DNA of 64,000 nucleotides. Source: JAJXXT01 sp963764465. GTDB lineage: Bacteria > Pseudomonadota > Alphaproteobacteria > Acetobacterales > Acetobacteraceae. The first letter of the stretch is position 1. Each line of letters starts with the position of its first letter. The DNA lies in NCBI GenBank assembly GCA_963764465.1, contig CAVXSO010000002.1, forward strand, positions 186,001 to 250,000. The letters are read 5' to 3'. A program made the position numbers and the translations under genes. Below, piece after piece: positions 26,646 to 34,930 of the stretch. The notes under the pieces are model-generated. The model searched no databases. It saw only the letters and a program-made list of their open reading frames with translations, and was not told the origin of the DNA.

Positions 26646-26665
26646 GGCGCTATCCGGCAACGCGA

Positions 26666-26700
26666 CGCCGGCGGGTCAAAGCGATTTTGACCCGCCGGCG
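26666..26700. terminator. Terminator-like hairpin between convergent genes
   Basis: A perfect 15-bp stem (CGCCGGCGGGTCAAA with its complement) closes a 5-base loop. It sits between the aldo/keto reductase and the convergent MarR gene. There is no long T-run, so it may act as a bidirectional hairpin or stabilise the 3' ends. Confidence 0.7.
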
Positions 26701-26767
26701 CGCATTCACGAACTCTCGTTGAAGCGTGACCCGGGAAGGCCGGCTGGCCCTCCCGGAAGATGGCGGG

Positions 26768-27145
26768 CTACTTGCCGCGGGCTGGCTTCTTCGCCGGCTT
26801 GTTGCTCGCGGTGGCCGCCAGCGTGAGCAGGCGCTTGAGTTCCGCGAGCAGCGCCTCGCCCTTGCGCGTGCGGGTGACCAGCACGCTGCGGCGATCCGCG
26901 GGATCGGCGGCGCGCTTGGCGAAGCCGAGATCCGTCAGCCGGTCGAGCGAGCGCGTGATCGCCGGCTTGGAGACATCCAGCCGAGCGGCCAGGCCGCGCA
27001 CCGTGTGCGGTCCGTCCTCCAGATAGCAGATCAGGAAGACCACCAGCTGACGAGCCGATAGATCGGGTCCCTCGCGGCGCACCATGCCCAGGATCGCGTC
27101 GCGCAGCACGCCCGGCAGTTTGTCGGGCAAAACGGCAGAGGCCAT
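26768..27145 (-). CDS. MarR-family transcriptional regulator
   Basis: The protein has 125 residues, preceded by AGGAGA. LSARQLVVFLICYLEDGPHTVRG leads into the winged helix RLDVSKPAITRSLDRLTDLG and the wing DPADRRSVLV, which matches MarR proteins. The C-terminal dimerisation helix is short and ends in a basic KPAKKPARGK tail. MarR proteins are usually dimeric repressors released by a small ligand or oxidation. Two 17-base palindromes with the 7-3-7 layout lie 80-140 bases upstream and are plausible autoregulatory sites. The divergent gene at 27447 is the most likely additional target. Confidence 0.9.
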   Translation of the reverse strand: MASAVLPDKLPGVLRDAILGMVRREGPDLSARQLVVFLICYLEDGPHTVRGLAARLDVSKPAITRSLDRLTDLGFAKRAADPADRRSVLVTRTRKGEALLAELKRLLTLAATASNKPAKKPARGK

Positions 27146-27225
27146 CAGCGTCTCCTTGCTGGATCAGTTTCGAGCCTTGTATCAGATTTCGTCCCGGCAA
27201 CGAAAGGGCATCGTTACATTTTTCG

Positions 27226-27242
27226 ATCAAAAATGTTTTGAT
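27226..27242. promoter_or_regulatory. 17-bp palindrome, candidate MarR operator 1
   Basis: ATCAAAA-ATG-TTTTGAT is a perfect 7-3-7 palindrome in the A+T-rich gap (27146-27446) between the MarR gene and the FkbM-like gene. The size and symmetry fit MarR operators. Assignment is by position only. Confidence 0.55.
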
Positions 27243-27264
27243 GCAATCACGAATCTCCGAAGGG

Positions 27265-27281
27265 CATGCCGTAACGGCATG
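27265..27281. promoter_or_regulatory. 17-bp palindrome, candidate operator 2
   Basis: CATGCCG-TAA-CGGCATG has the same 7-3-7 layout as operator 1 but an unrelated sequence. The centres are 39 bases apart. It could bind a different regulator or form a hairpin. The remainder of the gap shows nothing else. Confidence 0.4.
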
Positions 27282-27446
27282 ATTCTGCGATAAATCCACC
27301 CTCGATAATTAAAACATCGCAAAATGCCGCGACAATATCCGCATCGCATCGCGGCATCCGCTTTTCCCGGCCCGGCCGCGGGGCAGCCGCGGCGGCTGGA
27401 CTCCTGTCCTCTGGAGTTGGGGGTGGCGCTGCGCCATCCTGTTGTC

Positions 27447-28943
27447 ATGCCGCCCAACCCTGATCCGCCAGGTCCCACGCCATGGCCCGCCAAGCAGGGG
27501 GGTGCTGCGACCGAACCGTTCCAGTCCGCATCGTTCCATGCGGGTCCGTTCGCGCCCGGGCCATTCCCTTCTGGACCGTTCTCTTCTGGGCCGGTCCCTT
27601 CTGGGTTGGTCCCTTCTGGGTTGGTCCCTTCTGGGCCGTTCCCGCCGGGTCCGCTGCGCTCCGCGCCGCTGCCGCCATCCGGACCGGCGCCCGGGACGCT
27701 GCAGGCCGAGCTGCTCGCGCTGCACGAGGCGGCGGGGAAGCTGATCGCCGCGCCCACGGATGCGGCCCTGCGCGCCGCCTATTTCGCCGTGCTGACGCGT
27801 TTCGCGGGCTCGCGCACCGGGCTTGGCCACGCGCTGCTGCCGGAGCTCGGCCACCCGCTGGCGTTCCGCTGCGCGACCCCCGATATCGGCGCCATCGCGC
27901 GCTGCTTCCGCGACGGCTTCGCCTCCTTCCCGCTACGCTCCGAGCCGCAACGGATCCTCGTGCTCGGCGCCGGCGCCGGCTACCTGACGGTGGCACTGGC
28001 ACGGCGCTTTCCACAGGCGGAGCTCGCCGCCGTGGAGCCGCTGGTGCCACTGCAGCGGCTCCTGGTGCAGAACACGGCGCCCTATCCGCGCATCCGCATC
28101 CTCGGCACCGCGGTGTGGCACTCTCCCTCGCGCATCGGGCCGATGAGGGAGGATGCTGCCGGCTGGTCGGCGCGCTTCACCGACCGGCTGCCGCTCGAGG
28201 CCAGGCGCATCCAGGCCCATACCGTCGCCTCCCTGGCCGGGCTGCTGGGCTGGCAGGGGGCGGACCTCGTCGTCGCGGATTTCCCCGGCGCCGCTGAGAC
28301 GCTCCTGGCGGTGCCCGGCCAGCCCTGGCTGCGCGCGCTCGACGCGCTCGCCATCGTCCGCCACCCGGAGCCGATTGGCGACCCGCCGGCGCCGCTCGAC
28401 CCGGCGCAGCTGGAGGCGGGCGCCTTCGCGGTCGCGACCCACAGTGTCGAGCATCACGCGCCGATCGACGTCGCCGAGCGCCTGGTGCCGCGCCACCTGC
28501 CGACGACCGGCCCGCGCCGGCTGATGCTGATCCAGGAGGAGCCGGGGGTGGCGCCGATGCGGCTCGAGGGCGCGATGGGCGAGCCCTGGGGGTTCTTCCT
28601 GAGCGGCGAAGGCGGGTTCCAGCTGCACGCGCCGCCGCCGGGCGGAAGGGCGCGGGCGCTGTTCGCGCGCACGCTCGCGGGGCAGGCGCGGATCGAGACC
28701 GGGGTCGCACATGCCGGTCCCGCCGGCGAGAAGATCCGCTTCACCGTTAGCCTCGAGAACGACGCGGGCGAGACGCTCGCGACCGAGAGCCGCACGCTCG
28801 CCCCCGGCGGCACGGCGCGCCTGGCGCTCGGCTTTCCGCCCGCGACCGGCCGCCATCGCGCCGTCCTGGCGACGGAAATGGAGCCGGGCGCGGCCAGCAA
28901 CGCCTATGCCTGGGCGCGGTTCCTCGGGCCCGCCTTCAGCTGA
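27447..28943 (+). CDS. FkbM-like SAM-dependent methyltransferase
   Basis: The protein has 498 residues from the ATG at 27447 (MPPNPDPPGPTPWP). An upstream start at 27324 is possible but lies in the operator region. Residues about 33-67 are seven pentapeptides of the GPFPS/GLVPS type. Residues about 170-330 form a Rossmann methyltransferase domain: ILVLGAGAGYLTVALARRF is motif I for S-adenosylmethionine, and ADLVVADFPGAAE corresponds to the FkbM IDVEGAE position in diverged form. The C-terminal third is a beta-rich domain (KIRFTVSLENDAGETLATES). FkbM enzymes O-methylate sugars or polyketides. The distance from surface-glycan genes is considerable, so the target is open. Confidence 0.75.
   Translation: MPPNPDPPGPTPWPAKQGGAATEPFQSASFHAGPFAPGPFPSGPFSSGPVPSGLVPSGLVPSGPFPPGPLRSAPLPPSGPAPGTLQAELLALHEAAGKLIAAPTDAALRAAYFAVLTRFAGSRTGLGHALLPELGHPLAFRCATPDIGAIARCFRDGFASFPLRSEPQRILVLGAGAGYLTVALARRFPQAELAAVEPLVPLQRLLVQNTAPYPRIRILGTAVWHSPSRIGPMREDAAGWSARFTDRLPLEARRIQAHTVASLAGLLGWQGADLVVADFPGAAETLLAVPGQPWLRALDALAIVRHPEPIGDPPAPLDPAQLEAGAFAVATHSVEHHAPIDVAERLVPRHLPTTGPRRLMLIQEEPGVAPMRLEGAMGEPWGFFLSGEGGFQLHAPPPGGRARALFARTLAGQARIETGVAHAGPAGEKIRFTVSLENDAGETLATESRTLAPGGTARLALGFPPATGRHRAVLATEMEPGAASNAYAWARFLGPAFS
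27543..27647. repeat. 15-nt tandem repeats in the FkbM-like gene
   Basis: Seven 15-base units, in frame, encode GPFAP, GPFPS, GPFSS, GPVPS, GLVPS, GLVPS and GPFPP. Two neighbouring units are identical, so the array is recent or still changing. The antisense frame also stays open and encodes pentapeptides, but no family features support it. Confidence 0.9.
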
Positions 28944-28982
28944 AGCCCGCGCCCGCCCGACCGGTGCGGTCCAGCATCCCCG

Positions 28983-29681
28983 CTAGATCCCTTGGGCGCG
29001 GTTGGCGTCCAGCTCCGCCTTGGTCAGCCGGAAGCCGACATAGATGTGGTAGCCCGCCGCGGACTGGTCCGAGCCCACAGGGAAATCGAGGTTGATGACC
29101 TCGCCGACCAGAGTCATGCGATCGACGTTGGACGGGAACACGCCCTTCACGATGTAGTCCTGCTCGTCGAGGATCAACTCGCCCTTGGCCGCGGCGACGA
29201 AGTAGTGCAGCTCGACATCCGGGCTGGTCGCGGCGGGGCCGCGCTGCACGCTGAACATGACGCGGATCTGCGCGCCGACCGTGTGCGCGCCGCTGAACCG
29301 GCAGCTTGCCGGCACCGACTGGATGCGGGCCGTCAGCACCAGGTTGCGGATGTCACGCTGGTTGCCGTTGCCGCCGAAGCGGACGAGGTCCGAGGCGTTC
29401 TTGATCAGCGAAAGCTGCGGGCAGGCCGGGGGAAAGCCGGTCGGCGTGCAGCCGGCGAGGCCGAGTGCGGCCACCGTCCCGGCGAGGCCGAGCAGCGCCT
29501 GCCTCCGGCCTGTCACGTGTCCGCCGGGAAGCCACTCCCCAGGCGCCACCCGCGGGAGCCACCCGACGGGGAGCCACCCGACGGGGAGCCGCGTTCCCGC
29601 CAGGGGGAGGCCCGCTATCCGCCGTGCGGCACCCGCCATCGGGTCGCTGCCGCCATCCCTTGCCACACCGTTGCCGGCCAT
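28983..29681 (-). CDS. Probable lipoprotein of unknown function
   Basis: A frame of 232 residues starts at the ATG at 29681, seven bases after GGAGG. A typical lipoprotein signal GRRQALLGLAGTVAALGLAGC begins only at residue 56, directly after a GTG at 29516, so the true start may be the GTG, giving about 177 residues and an ordinary signal peptide. The lipobox Cys would be lipidated at residue 22 in that case. The mature part (SLIKNASDLVRFGG, SCRFSGAH, GYHIYVGFRLTKAELD) is a beta-rich domain, reminiscent of small uncharacterised outer-membrane lipoproteins. The segment before the GTG contains 15-base repeats. I do not recognise the family. Confidence 0.65.
   Translation of the reverse strand: MAGNGVARDGGSDPMAGAARRIAGLPLAGTRLPVGWLPVGWLPRVAPGEWLPGGHVTGRRQALLGLAGTVAALGLAGCTPTGFPPACPQLSLIKNASDLVRFGGNGNQRDIRNLVLTARIQSVPASCRFSGAHTVGAQIRVMFSVQRGPAATSPDVELHYFVAAAKGELILDEQDYIVKGVFPSNVDRMTLVGEVINLDFPVGSDQSAAGYHIYVGFRLTKAELDANRAQGI
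29554..29590. repeat. 15-nt tandem repeats upstream of the lipoprotein signal
   Basis: Two perfect 15-base units and part of a third encode GWLPV-type pentapeptides if read from the ATG at 29681. If translation starts at 29516 the array is in the 5' leader. Confidence 0.85.
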
Positions 29682-29773
29682 GAGCCCTCCGCCGTGATGG
29701 CCGCGCCGCGGCCCCGTTTTCGTCAGCTGTTTCGTCTCCATGCCGCGCATTGCCGCCAAGGGGAAGGGCCTCT

Positions 29774-30835
29774 ATGTCTGCTCCGTCACGCCACACCGGT
29801 CGCGCCATCCCGGCCGCGCCCACGGGCGCGACGTCGCCGGAGCCGCCACGCGTCATGCCCGCCGATACCGTCCGAGCCCAGGACGCCCGCCCCGACACCG
29901 CGCCGCCGCCCCTGCGCGTGCTGCTCGCGGCGCCGCGCGGCTTCTGTGCCGGGGTGGACCGCGCCGTGCGCGTGGTGGAGGAGGCGCTGAAGCGCGACGG
30001 CAAGCCGGTCTATGTGCGCCACGAGATCGTGCATAACCGCGTCGTCGTGGACGGGCTCGCGGCCCAGGGCGCGATCTTCGTCGAGGAGCTGGACGAGGTG
30101 CCAACCGGCGCGCGCGTGGTCTTCTCCGCGCACGGGGTGGCGAAATCCGTCCCGCGCGAGGCGGCGGCGCGGGGCCTCGCCGCGTTCGACGCCACCTGCC
30201 CGCTGGTCTCCAAGGTGCATCGCGAGGCGGAGCGGCACGCGGCGGCGGGGCGCCACATCCTGATGATCGGTCACGAGGGCCATCCCGAGGTCGAGGGCAC
30301 GATGGGCCAGGTGCGGCCGGGCGCCATGACGCTGGTGCAGTCCGCCGCGGAGGCGGAGGCGGTGGCGCCGCCGGCCGGGTCGCTCGCCTTCGTGACGCAG
30401 ACCACGCTCTCGGTGGACGACGCGGCCGGGATCGTCGCCGTGCTGCGCCGCCGCTTTCCCGGCATCGAAGGGCCGGCCAGGGAAGACATCTGCTACGCCA
30501 CCACCAACCGCCAGGCCGCGGTGCGCGCGGTCGCTGCGGAGGCGGGGCTGGTGTTCGTGCTGGGCAGCGCCAACTCCTCCAACACGATGCGGCTGTGCGA
30601 GGTGGCGAGCCGGGTCGGCGCGCGCGCCCTGCTGCTGGAAGGGCCGCAGGCGCTGAGCTGGAGCATGCTCCACGGCGAGACGGTGATCGGCATCACCGCC
30701 GGGGCCTCGGCGCCGGAATCCCTCGTCCAGGGCCTGCTCGCGCGGCTCGCCGAGCGCTACGCGCTGGAGGTCGAGGAGCGGCGCGTCACCACCGAGGACG
30801 TGACGTTCAAGCTGCCCGCGGCGCTCTCGGCCTGA
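29774..30835 (+). CDS. ispH: 4-hydroxy-3-methylbut-2-enyl diphosphate reductase (LytB/IspH)
   Basis: The protein has 353 residues from the ATG at 29774 preceded by AAGGGGAAGGG. It has the three cluster cysteines Cys58 (RGFCAGV), Cys142 (ATCPLVSKVH) and Cys240 (EDICYATTNRQ) that hold the 4Fe-4S centre, and the catalytic Glu172 in HPEVEGTMGQ. IspH makes IPP and DMAPP in the last step of the MEP pathway. Residues 1-45 are a Pro/Ala-rich extension beyond the usual length. The order ispH-thrB-rnhA is common in alphaproteobacteria. ispE, another gene of the pathway, is at 62276. No other MEP gene is in the window. Confidence 0.95.
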   Translation: MSAPSRHTGRAIPAAPTGATSPEPPRVMPADTVRAQDARPDTAPPPLRVLLAAPRGFCAGVDRAVRVVEEALKRDGKPVYVRHEIVHNRVVVDGLAAQGAIFVEELDEVPTGARVVFSAHGVAKSVPREAAARGLAAFDATCPLVSKVHREAERHAAAGRHILMIGHEGHPEVEGTMGQVRPGAMTLVQSAAEAEAVAPPAGSLAFVTQTTLSVDDAAGIVAVLRRRFPGIEGPAREDICYATTNRQAAVRAVAAEAGLVFVLGSANSSNTMRLCEVASRVGARALLLEGPQALSWSMLHGETVIGITAGASAPESLVQGLLARLAERYALEVEERRVTTEDVTFKLPAALSA

Positions 30836-30854
30836 TGCCCGCGCCCTTGCGCTG

Positions 30855-31820
30855 ATGGCCGTCTACACGGAGGTTTCGGACGAGGCGCTCGCTTCGTTCC
30901 TCGGCGACTACGCGATCGGCGAACTGGTCGCGTTCCGCGGCATCGCGGAGGGCGTGGAGAACAGTAATTTCTCGCTGCGCACCACCGCGGGCGATTTCAT
31001 CCTCACGCTCTACGAGAAGCGCGTCGATCCCGCCGACCTGCCGTGGTTCCTTGGCCTCATGCAGCATCTCGCGGCGAACGGCATCGCCTGCCCGCGCCCG
31101 GTGGCGGGGCGGGACGGGGCGGCGCTGCGCCGGCTCGCGGGCAAGGCCGCCGCGATCACCACGTTCCTGCCCGGTATCTGGCCGCGGCGGGTGCGGCCGG
31201 AGCATTGCGCGCCGTTGGGTGCCGCGCTCGCAGCCCTGCACAGCGCGGGCGAGGGCTATGCGCCGCCGCGCGCCAATGGGCTCGGGCCCGCCGCCTGGGG
31301 ACCGTTGCTGGAGCGTTGCGACACCACGGGCGAGGCGGGCCGGGACATGGCCGCGGCGGCGGCGGAGCTGCGCGCGGCGCTCAAGCCCATCCTCGACGGC
31401 TGGCCCCGGACTCTGCCCTCCGGGCACATCCACGCCGACCTGTTCCCGGACAATGTCTTCTTCCTCGAGGGCCGTGTTTCCGGCCTCATCGACTTCTATT
31501 TCGCGGCGACGGATTTCTATGCCTACGACCTCGCGGTGTGCCTCAACGCCTGGTGCTTCGAGGCGGATGGTTCCTATAACGTGACGAAATCGCGCGCGCT
31601 GATCCGCGCCTACGACGTGGCGCGGACGCTCTCGCGGGAGGAGCGGGCGGCGCTGCCGGTGCTGGCCGCGGGTGCTGCGCTGCGCTTTGCGGCCACACGG
31701 CTGTACGACTGGATCAACACGCCCGCCGGCGCGCTGGTCACGCGCAAGGACCCGATCGAGTATCTGCGCCGCCTGCGCTTCCACCAGGCCGCGTCCGGCG
31801 AGGTCGCGTATGGGCTCTGA
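30855..31820 (+). CDS. thrB: Homoserine kinase (type II ThrB)
   Basis: The protein has 321 residues, starting MAVYTEVSDEALASFLGDY. It belongs to the aminoglycoside-phosphotransferase-like ThrB family of alphaproteobacteria: GVENSNFSLRTTAG near residue 35, TLYEKRVDPADLPWF with the ATP-binding lysine region, and HIHADLFPDNVFFLEG, the Brenner-like loop with the catalytic Asp, followed by GLIDFYFAATDFYAYDLAVC. The enzyme phosphorylates homoserine for threonine synthesis in the cytoplasm. It starts 19 bases after ispH and overlaps rnhA by 11 bases, so the three form an operon. Confidence 0.95.
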   Translation: MAVYTEVSDEALASFLGDYAIGELVAFRGIAEGVENSNFSLRTTAGDFILTLYEKRVDPADLPWFLGLMQHLAANGIACPRPVAGRDGAALRRLAGKAAAITTFLPGIWPRRVRPEHCAPLGAALAALHSAGEGYAPPRANGLGPAAWGPLLERCDTTGEAGRDMAAAAAELRAALKPILDGWPRTLPSGHIHADLFPDNVFFLEGRVSGLIDFYFAATDFYAYDLAVCLNAWCFEADGSYNVTKSRALIRAYDVARTLSREERAALPVLAAGAALRFAATRLYDWINTPAGALVTRKDPIEYLRRLRFHQAASGEVAYGL

Positions 31821-32256
31821 TGCTGTCGAGATCTGGACCGATGGTGGCTGCAAGCCCAATCCAGGGCCGGGCGGCTGGGCCGCGATCCTGCGCCGCGGCG
31901 AGCACGAGCGCGAGTTCTCCGGCTTCGAACCCGCCACGACCAACAACCGCATGGAGCTGACGGCGGCGGCGGTGGCGCTGGAGGCGCTGAAGCGGCCCTG
32001 CCGCGTGGTGCTGCACACGGACAGCGAATATGTCCGCCTCGGCGTCACCCGCTGGCGCCATGGCTGGGTGCGGCGGCGCTGGCGCAACGCTGCGGGCGAT
32101 CCCGTCGCCAACATGGATCTCTGGCAGCGGCTTCTGGCGGCGGCGGAGAAGCACGAGATCGAGTGGAAATGGGTGCGCGGCCACTCCGGCCACGAGATGA
32201 ACGAGCGCGCCGACCAGCTTGCGACCGAGGCGCGGGAAGCCGCGCTGGGTCGTTGA
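31810..32256 (+). CDS. rnhA: Ribonuclease HI
   Basis: The protein has 148 residues. The four catalytic carboxylates are Asp11 (WTDGGCKPNPGPGG), Glu49 (NNRMELTA), Asp71 (LHTDSEY) and Asp135 (NERADQLA); His125 lies in RGHSGHEMN. The length and the WKWVRGHSG block are typical of bacterial RNase HI, which degrades RNA in RNA-DNA hybrids. The ATG at 31810 lies within the end of thrB. The stop overlaps the TTG start of the following methyltransferase gene, so translation of the next gene is probably coupled. Confidence 0.95.
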   Translation: MGSDAVEIWTDGGCKPNPGPGGWAAILRRGEHEREFSGFEPATTNNRMELTAAAVALEALKRPCRVVLHTDSEYVRLGVTRWRHGWVRRRWRNAAGDPVANMDLWQRLLAAAEKHEIEWKWVRGHSGHEMNERADQLATEAREAALGR

Positions 32257-33299
32257 TCAAGTATATCGGATCGAAGCGGGCGCTGCTGCGCCATATCCTC
32301 GCGGCGATCTCCGCCATCGGTCCTGCCGGTTCCACCGTCGCCGACCTCTTCTCCGGCACCGCGCGCGTGGGGCATGCGCTGAAGGGGGTGGGCTACCGTG
32401 TCGTCGCCAACGACCACAACGCCTATGCGGCGGCGCTGGCCACCTGCTACGTGCAGGCGGACCGCGAGCGCTGGGCGGAGAAGCTGCCGGCGATCCTCGC
32501 CGACCTCGCGCGGCTGCCGGGACGCACTGGTTACTTCACAGAAACGTTCTGCGTCCGCTCGCGTTTCTTCCAGCCGAAGAACGGCGAGCGCGTGGATGCG
32601 ATCCGCGAGGCGATCGCTTCCATGGGCGCCGAGCCGGAGCTCGAGGCGATCCTGCTCGTCTCGCTGATGGAGGCGGCCGACCGGGTGGACAGCACCGCTG
32701 GGCTGCAGATGGCCTACATGAAGCGCTGGGCGCCGCGCGCCTACAACGACCTCGAGCTGCGCTCCCCCGCGTTGCTGCCGCGCCCCGAGGCCGGGCCCTG
32801 CCAGGCGCTGATGGGCGACGCGGAGGAGATCGCGGGGACGATCGAGGCCGACATCGCCTATCTCGACCCGCCCTACAACCAGCACGCCTATCTCGCGAAC
32901 TACCATGTGTGGGAGACGCTGGTGCGCTGGGACAAGCCGGACGTCTACGGTATCGCATGCAAGCGCGTGGACGTGCAGAGCCGCAAGAGCGCGTTCAACG
33001 CGCGCGGCGGCATCGGACCGGCGCTCGCGCGCACCATCGCGGCGCTGAGGGCGCCGTCGCTCGTCGTCTCGTTCAACAACGAGGGGTATCTGGCCCGTGA
33101 CGTGATCGAAACGATGCTCGCGACGCGCGGGTACGTACGGGTGATCGAGCTCGACCACGCGCGCTATGTCGGCGCGCGCATCGGCATCTACAACCCGGCG
33201 GGCGAGAAAGTGGGCCAGGTGTCCCACGTGCGCAACAAGGAGTTGCTCTACGTGGTGACACCCCAGCCGGTCGAACTCGGTGTGGAAGCTGCCCTATAG
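32253..33299 (+). CDS. D12-class DNA adenine N6-methyltransferase
   Basis: The protein has 348 residues from a TTG at 32253 that overlaps the rnhA stop (TTGA). LIKYIGSKRALLRHI at the N-terminus and DLFSGTARVGHALK contain motif I for SAM binding; AYLDPPYNQHAY holds motif IV DPPY of N6-adenine methyltransferases. NDHNAYAAALATCYV and RVDVQSRKSAFNARGG are other blocks of the family. It methylates adenine in a DNA sequence that cannot be predicted here. No restriction gene is nearby, so it looks like an orphan methyltransferase. It interrupts a usual rnhA-peroxiredoxin order and converges on the peroxiredoxin gene with a 6-base overlap. Confidence 0.9.
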   Translation: MIKYIGSKRALLRHILAAISAIGPAGSTVADLFSGTARVGHALKGVGYRVVANDHNAYAAALATCYVQADRERWAEKLPAILADLARLPGRTGYFTETFCVRSRFFQPKNGERVDAIREAIASMGAEPELEAILLVSLMEAADRVDSTAGLQMAYMKRWAPRAYNDLELRSPALLPRPEAGPCQALMGDAEEIAGTIEADIAYLDPPYNQHAYLANYHVWETLVRWDKPDVYGIACKRVDVQSRKSAFNARGGIGPALARTIAALRAPSLVVSFNNEGYLARDVIETMLATRGYVRVIELDHARYVGARIGIYNPAGEKVGQVSHVRNKELLYVVTPQPVELGVEAAL

Positions 33300-33770
33300 G
33301 GTGGCGAGCACCGCCTCGGCGCGGCTCACGTCGAAGCCGCCGGGCGCTTCGACGGCGAGGTGCTTGACCACCCCGTCCTGCGCCACGAGGGCGAAGCGCT
33401 GGCTGCGCACGCCGAGGCCGCGGGCGACGAGATCCAGCTCCAGCCCCAGCGCCTTGGTGAACGTGCCGGCGCCGTCGGCGAGCATCACGATGCGGCCGTC
33501 GACGCCCTGGTCCTTCGCCCAGGCGCCCATGACGAAGGCGTCGTTCACCGCCATGCAGATGATGTTGTCCACGCCCTTCGCCTTGATGGCGTCGATGTTC
33601 TGGACGAAGCCGGGCAGGTGCTTGGCGCTGCAGGTGGGCGTGAAGGCGCCGGGGACGGCGAACATCACCACGCGGCCCTTGAACAGGTCGTCGGTGGAAA
33701 CCTCCTTCGGCCCATCCGCCGTCGCCATCGAGAGCTTCATCGATGGCAGCTTGTCCCCGACCTTGATCAT
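33294..33770 (-). CDS. Peroxiredoxin, Prx5/glutaredoxin-dependent type
   Basis: The protein has 158 residues from the ATG at 33770 after GGAGAAGCAG. Cys47 in VPGAFTPTCSAKHLPGF is the peroxidatic cysteine. No second cysteine of a 2-Cys type is in the expected position, though a Cys occurs in NIICMAVND. The length and sequence fit the Prx5 group, which reduces hydrogen peroxide and organic peroxides using glutaredoxin or glutathione. It is convergent with the methyltransferase and divergent from the AlgH-like gene. The frame extending to 33995 is antisense to the neighbouring promoter region. Confidence 0.92.
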   Translation of the reverse strand: MIKVGDKLPSMKLSMATADGPKEVSTDDLFKGRVVMFAVPGAFTPTCSAKHLPGFVQNIDAIKAKGVDNIICMAVNDAFVMGAWAKDQGVDGRIVMLADGAGTFTKALGLELDLVARGLGVRSQRFALVAQDGVVKHLAVEAPGGFDVSRAEAVLATL

Positions 33771-33961
33771 TTCTGCTTCTCCGTTTCGAGCATTGGTTGG
33801 CGCTGATCGCTCCGCCAGGGGCATCCCCCCGCCCGGCGAAAGGCGTTTCCTAGCCCGGCCGGAGGGGCCTGTCACGGCGGCGGTGTTTTGGACCGGCCCG
33901 CGACGCGGCAATGAGGGCGGCGTCTTGCGCCCGGCACGACGCAGCGCAACATACTCGCGCC

Positions 33962-34930
33962 ATGGACGAGGACCCGCACCGCAAACGCAAGCCACGCGCC
34001 GCCAGGCCAGCCGGAGGCGTGCCCGCGCCCCAGGAGGCGGGAGCCACGGAGGCGCGAGCCGAGGCGGTGGGTGCCAAGCAGGCGGGCGGCCAGGAAGCGG
34101 GTGACCGGAAGCCAGCGGCCATGCGGGTGGGCGCGGGCCAGCCGGGCAGTGGCGGGGCGCCGGCAGGCGGCAAGAAACGCCCGGCGAAGGCGCGCCAGCC
34201 CAAGGTGCAACGCGCCAGCGCGAATCTGGCGGGCGAGGGCTTGGCCGACGCGCCTGCCGTCAACGCACCCGCCGCTAAGGAGCCCTCGGCTCACACCCGC
34301 CCCGCGAAGGCGCTCCCCGTCCAAGCGCTCCCCGTCCAAGCGCTCCCTGGCAAAGCACCCCCTGGCAAGCAGGCGGGGGACAGCCTGACCGGGCAACTGC
34401 TCATCGCCATGCCCAGCATGCAGGACCCGCGCTTCACCCAGAGCGTGGTGTTCCTCTGTGCCCACACGCCGGAGGGCGCGATGGGCCTGGTGCTCAACCG
34501 CCCGCTCGCGGCGCCTAGCTTCGAGGACCTGCTGAAGCAGCTCGACATCAAGCCGGTGCCGCCCGCCCGTTCCATCCGCCTCTGCCACGGCGGTCCGGTG
34601 GAGAACGCGCGCGGCTTCGTGCTGCACACCTCGGACTGGACCGGGGAGGGGAGCCTGCGCGTGGACGACAGCCTGGCACTCACCGCGAGCCTCGACATCC
34701 TGAAGGCCATCGCCGAGGGTGGCGGCCCGCGCGAGAGCCTGCTGGCGCTCGGCTATGCCGGCTGGTCCGCCGGGCAGCTCGACAACGAGGTGCGGCAGAA
34801 CGCCTGGCTCACGGCGCCGGCGGACGTCGCGCTGCTGTTCGACGAGCACCACGAGACCAAGTGGCGCCGGGCGCTGGCCAAGCTGCACATCGACCCGGCG
34901 CACCTCGCCTCCGGCGCCGGGCACGCCTGA
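33962..34930 (+). CDS. YqgE/AlgH family protein with long N-terminal extension
   Basis: The protein has 322 residues from the ATG at 33962. The AlgH core is about residues 140-322: GQLLIAMPSMQDPRFTQSV, LCAHTPEGAMGLVLNRPL, CHGGPVENARGFVLH and LALGYAGWSAGQLDNEV. Family members are small cytoplasmic proteins, linked in some species to alginate regulation, with no known catalysis. The first 140 residues are an Ala/Lys/Pro-rich disordered region with four pentapeptide repeats, so the usual length of about 190 would start near residue 130. Either a later start is used or the extension is real. It is convergent with the lipoprotein at 34979. Confidence 0.85.
   Translation: MDEDPHRKRKPRAARPAGGVPAPQEAGATEARAEAVGAKQAGGQEAGDRKPAAMRVGAGQPGSGGAPAGGKKRPAKARQPKVQRASANLAGEGLADAPAVNAPAAKEPSAHTRPAKALPVQALPVQALPGKAPPGKQAGDSLTGQLLIAMPSMQDPRFTQSVVFLCAHTPEGAMGLVLNRPLAAPSFEDLLKQLDIKPVPPARSIRLCHGGPVENARGFVLHTSDWTGEGSLRVDDSLALTASLDILKAIAEGGGPRESLLALGYAGWSAGQLDNEVRQNAWLTAPADVALLFDEHHETKWRRALAKLHIDPAHLASGAGHA
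34310..34369. repeat. 15-nt tandem repeats in the AlgH-like gene
   Basis: Four in-frame 15-base units encode ALPVQ, ALPVQ, ALPGK and APPGK. The first two are identical at DNA level. Confidence 0.9.

Noticed and set aside
27543..27647. CRISPR array
   Set aside because: The units are contiguous 15-mers in frame within a coding region, without spacers; no cas genes are present.
27309..27854. Minus-strand frame with pentapeptide repeats
   Set aside because: It mirrors the repeats of the FkbM-like gene; no domain or ribosome site supports it.
30807..33227. Minus-strand open frame of 806 codons
   Set aside because: It is antisense to thrB, rnhA and the methyltransferase gene, each with intact motifs on the plus strand.
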